Made by a program: the position numbers and the translations under genes
In this document: positions 43,983 through 44,510 of the stretch, one piece after another
How positions within the stretch are numbered: the stretch's first letter is position 1
How the letters are laid out: every line of letters starts with the position of its first letter
Origin: an uncultured Pseudomonadota bacterium
GTDB lineage: Bacteria; Pseudomonadota; Gammaproteobacteria; Burkholderiales; Methylophilaceae
Length of the DNA stretch: 44,510 bases
Assembly (NCBI GenBank): GCA_903846555.1
Contig: CAINBI010000096.1
Location: forward strand, 1-44,510
Direction of reading: 5' to 3'
The notes under the pieces: model-generated
What the model was told of the DNA's origin: nothing
What the model saw: only the letters and a program-made list of their open reading frames with translations
Database searches by the model: none

Positions 43983-44031
43983 ACCTGCCCTGCGAGGCAA
44001 TAGGGACGGGCCTTGCAGGGCAGGTATTTTT
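43983..44031 (+). ncRNA. Repeated loop-conserved hairpin, copy 3 (gpx 3' end)
   Basis: ACCTGCCCTGC (43983-43993) pairs with GCAGGGCAGGT (44015-44025), followed by ATTTTT. The loop contains GAGGCAATAGGGACGGGCC, nearly identical to copies 1 and 2. It is placed and oriented as the gpx terminator. Stem bases differ from copies 1 and 2 with pairing kept, which points to selection on RNA structure. Confidence 0.7.
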
Positions 44032-44060
44032 GCGTAAATATGCTGAATTTCGTCCAAGTG

Positions 44061-44134
44061 ACGTGGCAATTCGTTGCCCATGTGTAACGTTATTTGGTGC
44101 TCAAACTACTAGGTGGGCAGAACCTGCCCACCCT
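44061..44134. repeat. REP hairpins 4 and 5, diverged pair
   Basis: REP 5 has a perfect 9-bp stem, GGTGGGCAG (44112-44120) and CTGCCCACC (44124-44132), with loop AAC. REP 4 (about 44061-44090, ACGTGGCAATTCGTTGCCCA) is a degenerate relative of the REP 3 sequence. The pair resembles the BIME beside the RAYT gene 19 kb away, so it was probably mobilised by that enzyme. It could also act as a minus-strand terminator for the acyltransferase gene or protect mRNA ends. Confidence 0.75.
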
Positions 44135-44145
44135 TAACTTTTTGA

Positions 44146-44510
44146 CTAACTCTTAGTTGATGACACAACATCAATGTAATGACTTGTACGCAATAAAAAT
44201 CGCTTTTCAACTAAATGCCACACGACGATTGCACCTGCTGTCGTTATTACAATAACTGCTCCTAAAAACAACCAAGGATTGTCTGACAACCAACCCTTCA
44301 TAAGCAGAACTTGGATGACGGGGAAATGCAGTATGTATATACCGAAAGAAAAGTCACCATACTTTCCAAAAGTGGGGTATTCAGCTAAATGCTGTGATGG
44401 TAAAATTATGAATGGAATCAAATACATCACAAGAGCGATCTGCCTCGCCCCGCGCCAGAGTTGACTACCCGCGCAACTACGCTGAATTTCTGGCATGGTT
44501 TCACAATGAT
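44146..44510 (-). CDS. Acyltransferase 3 family protein, C-terminal end
   Basis: The frame is open to the right edge of the window, so the gene is partial; an internal ATG at 44496 is not assumed to be the start. The visible 121 residues include three hydrophobic segments and the family pattern FSFGIYILHFPVIQVL followed by WLFLGAVIVITTAGAIVVWHLVEKRF. This is how OafA/YrhL-type membrane acyltransferases end, with the conserved Tyr-x-Leu-His and the final Glu-Lys-x-Phe. Such enzymes O-acetylate LPS, capsule or peptidoglycan. The substrate cannot be told. Confidence 0.85.
   Translation of the reverse strand, partial: HCETMPEIQRSCAGSQLWRGARQIALVMYLIPFIILPSQHLAEYPTFGKYGDFSFGIYILHFPVIQVLLMKGWLSDNPWLFLGAVIVITTAGAIVVWHLVEKRFLLRTSHYIDVVSSTKS

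Noticed and set aside
1-44510. CRISPR arrays, tRNA or rRNA genes
   Set aside because: No regularly spaced direct repeats, no cloverleaf with a conserved TTCGAATC-type arm, and no rRNA-like stretch were seen in any gap on either strand.

Overview
The window looks like a chromosomal segment of a methylotrophic betaproteobacterium of the Methylophilaceae, close to Methylotenera. This is inferred from gene content and order, the moderate GC content and betaproteobacterial signatures: dapF-DUF484-xerC, an S-adenosylhomocysteine (SAH) riboswitch before ahcY-metF, rsmB-DUF4390-ntrYX, and an lpt-rpoN-hpf-hprK-rapZ-PTS cluster. No database search was possible.

Layout. (1) 1-2600 is accessory DNA. It holds short orphan reading frames, a VapBC-type toxin-antitoxin pair (minus strand, good sigma-70 promoter, palindrome in the leader), a BrnT/BrnA pair (plus strand) and a strong bidirectional terminator. 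(2) 2623-5842, minus: sodB, then the dapF-DUF484-xerC operon. (3) 6016-11397, plus: the activated methyl cycle. metK carries an in-frame TAA at codon 82. It is followed by an HD-GYP gene, a sigma-70 promoter, an SAH riboswitch, ahcY, a holin-like membrane protein and metF. (4) 11612-14613, minus: LysM protein, dprA, smg. (5) 14788-22820, plus: def, fmt, htpX, rsmB, DUF4390 and an NtrYX-like two-component system whose regulator has a degenerate AAA+ domain. (6) 22839-25060: xth, a TPMT-family methyltransferase and a RAYT transposase flanked by REP hairpins. (7) 25219-26553: a CorA-type transporter. (8) 26650-39745, minus: prlC, DUF4870, then (reading along the minus strand from 39745) kdsD, kdsC, lptC, lptA, lptB, rpoN, hpf, hprK, rapZ, EIIA, HPr and EI. 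This joins LPS export and Kdo synthesis to sigma-54 and a regulatory PTS with no sugar permease. (9) 40175-44510: a KefB-type antiporter, thiO, a periplasmic glutathione peroxidase, more REP hairpins and the C-terminal end of an acyltransferase.

The most novel signal is a structured element present three times (about 11505-11555, 34160-34203 and 43983-44031). Each copy is a terminator-like hairpin with a U tract on the plus strand. The stems differ but covary, while the 23-nt loop is nearly invariant (core GAGGYAATAGGG). Two copies follow metF and gpx. The third lies in the hpf-rpoN gap, antisense to both neighbours, which suggests a standalone small RNA. The conserved loop is not expected of a plain terminator and suggests a family of small RNAs or 3'-UTR elements with a shared recognition loop.

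The second strong signal is the nonsense codon in metK, which is normally essential. It needs checking against raw reads and for a second copy.
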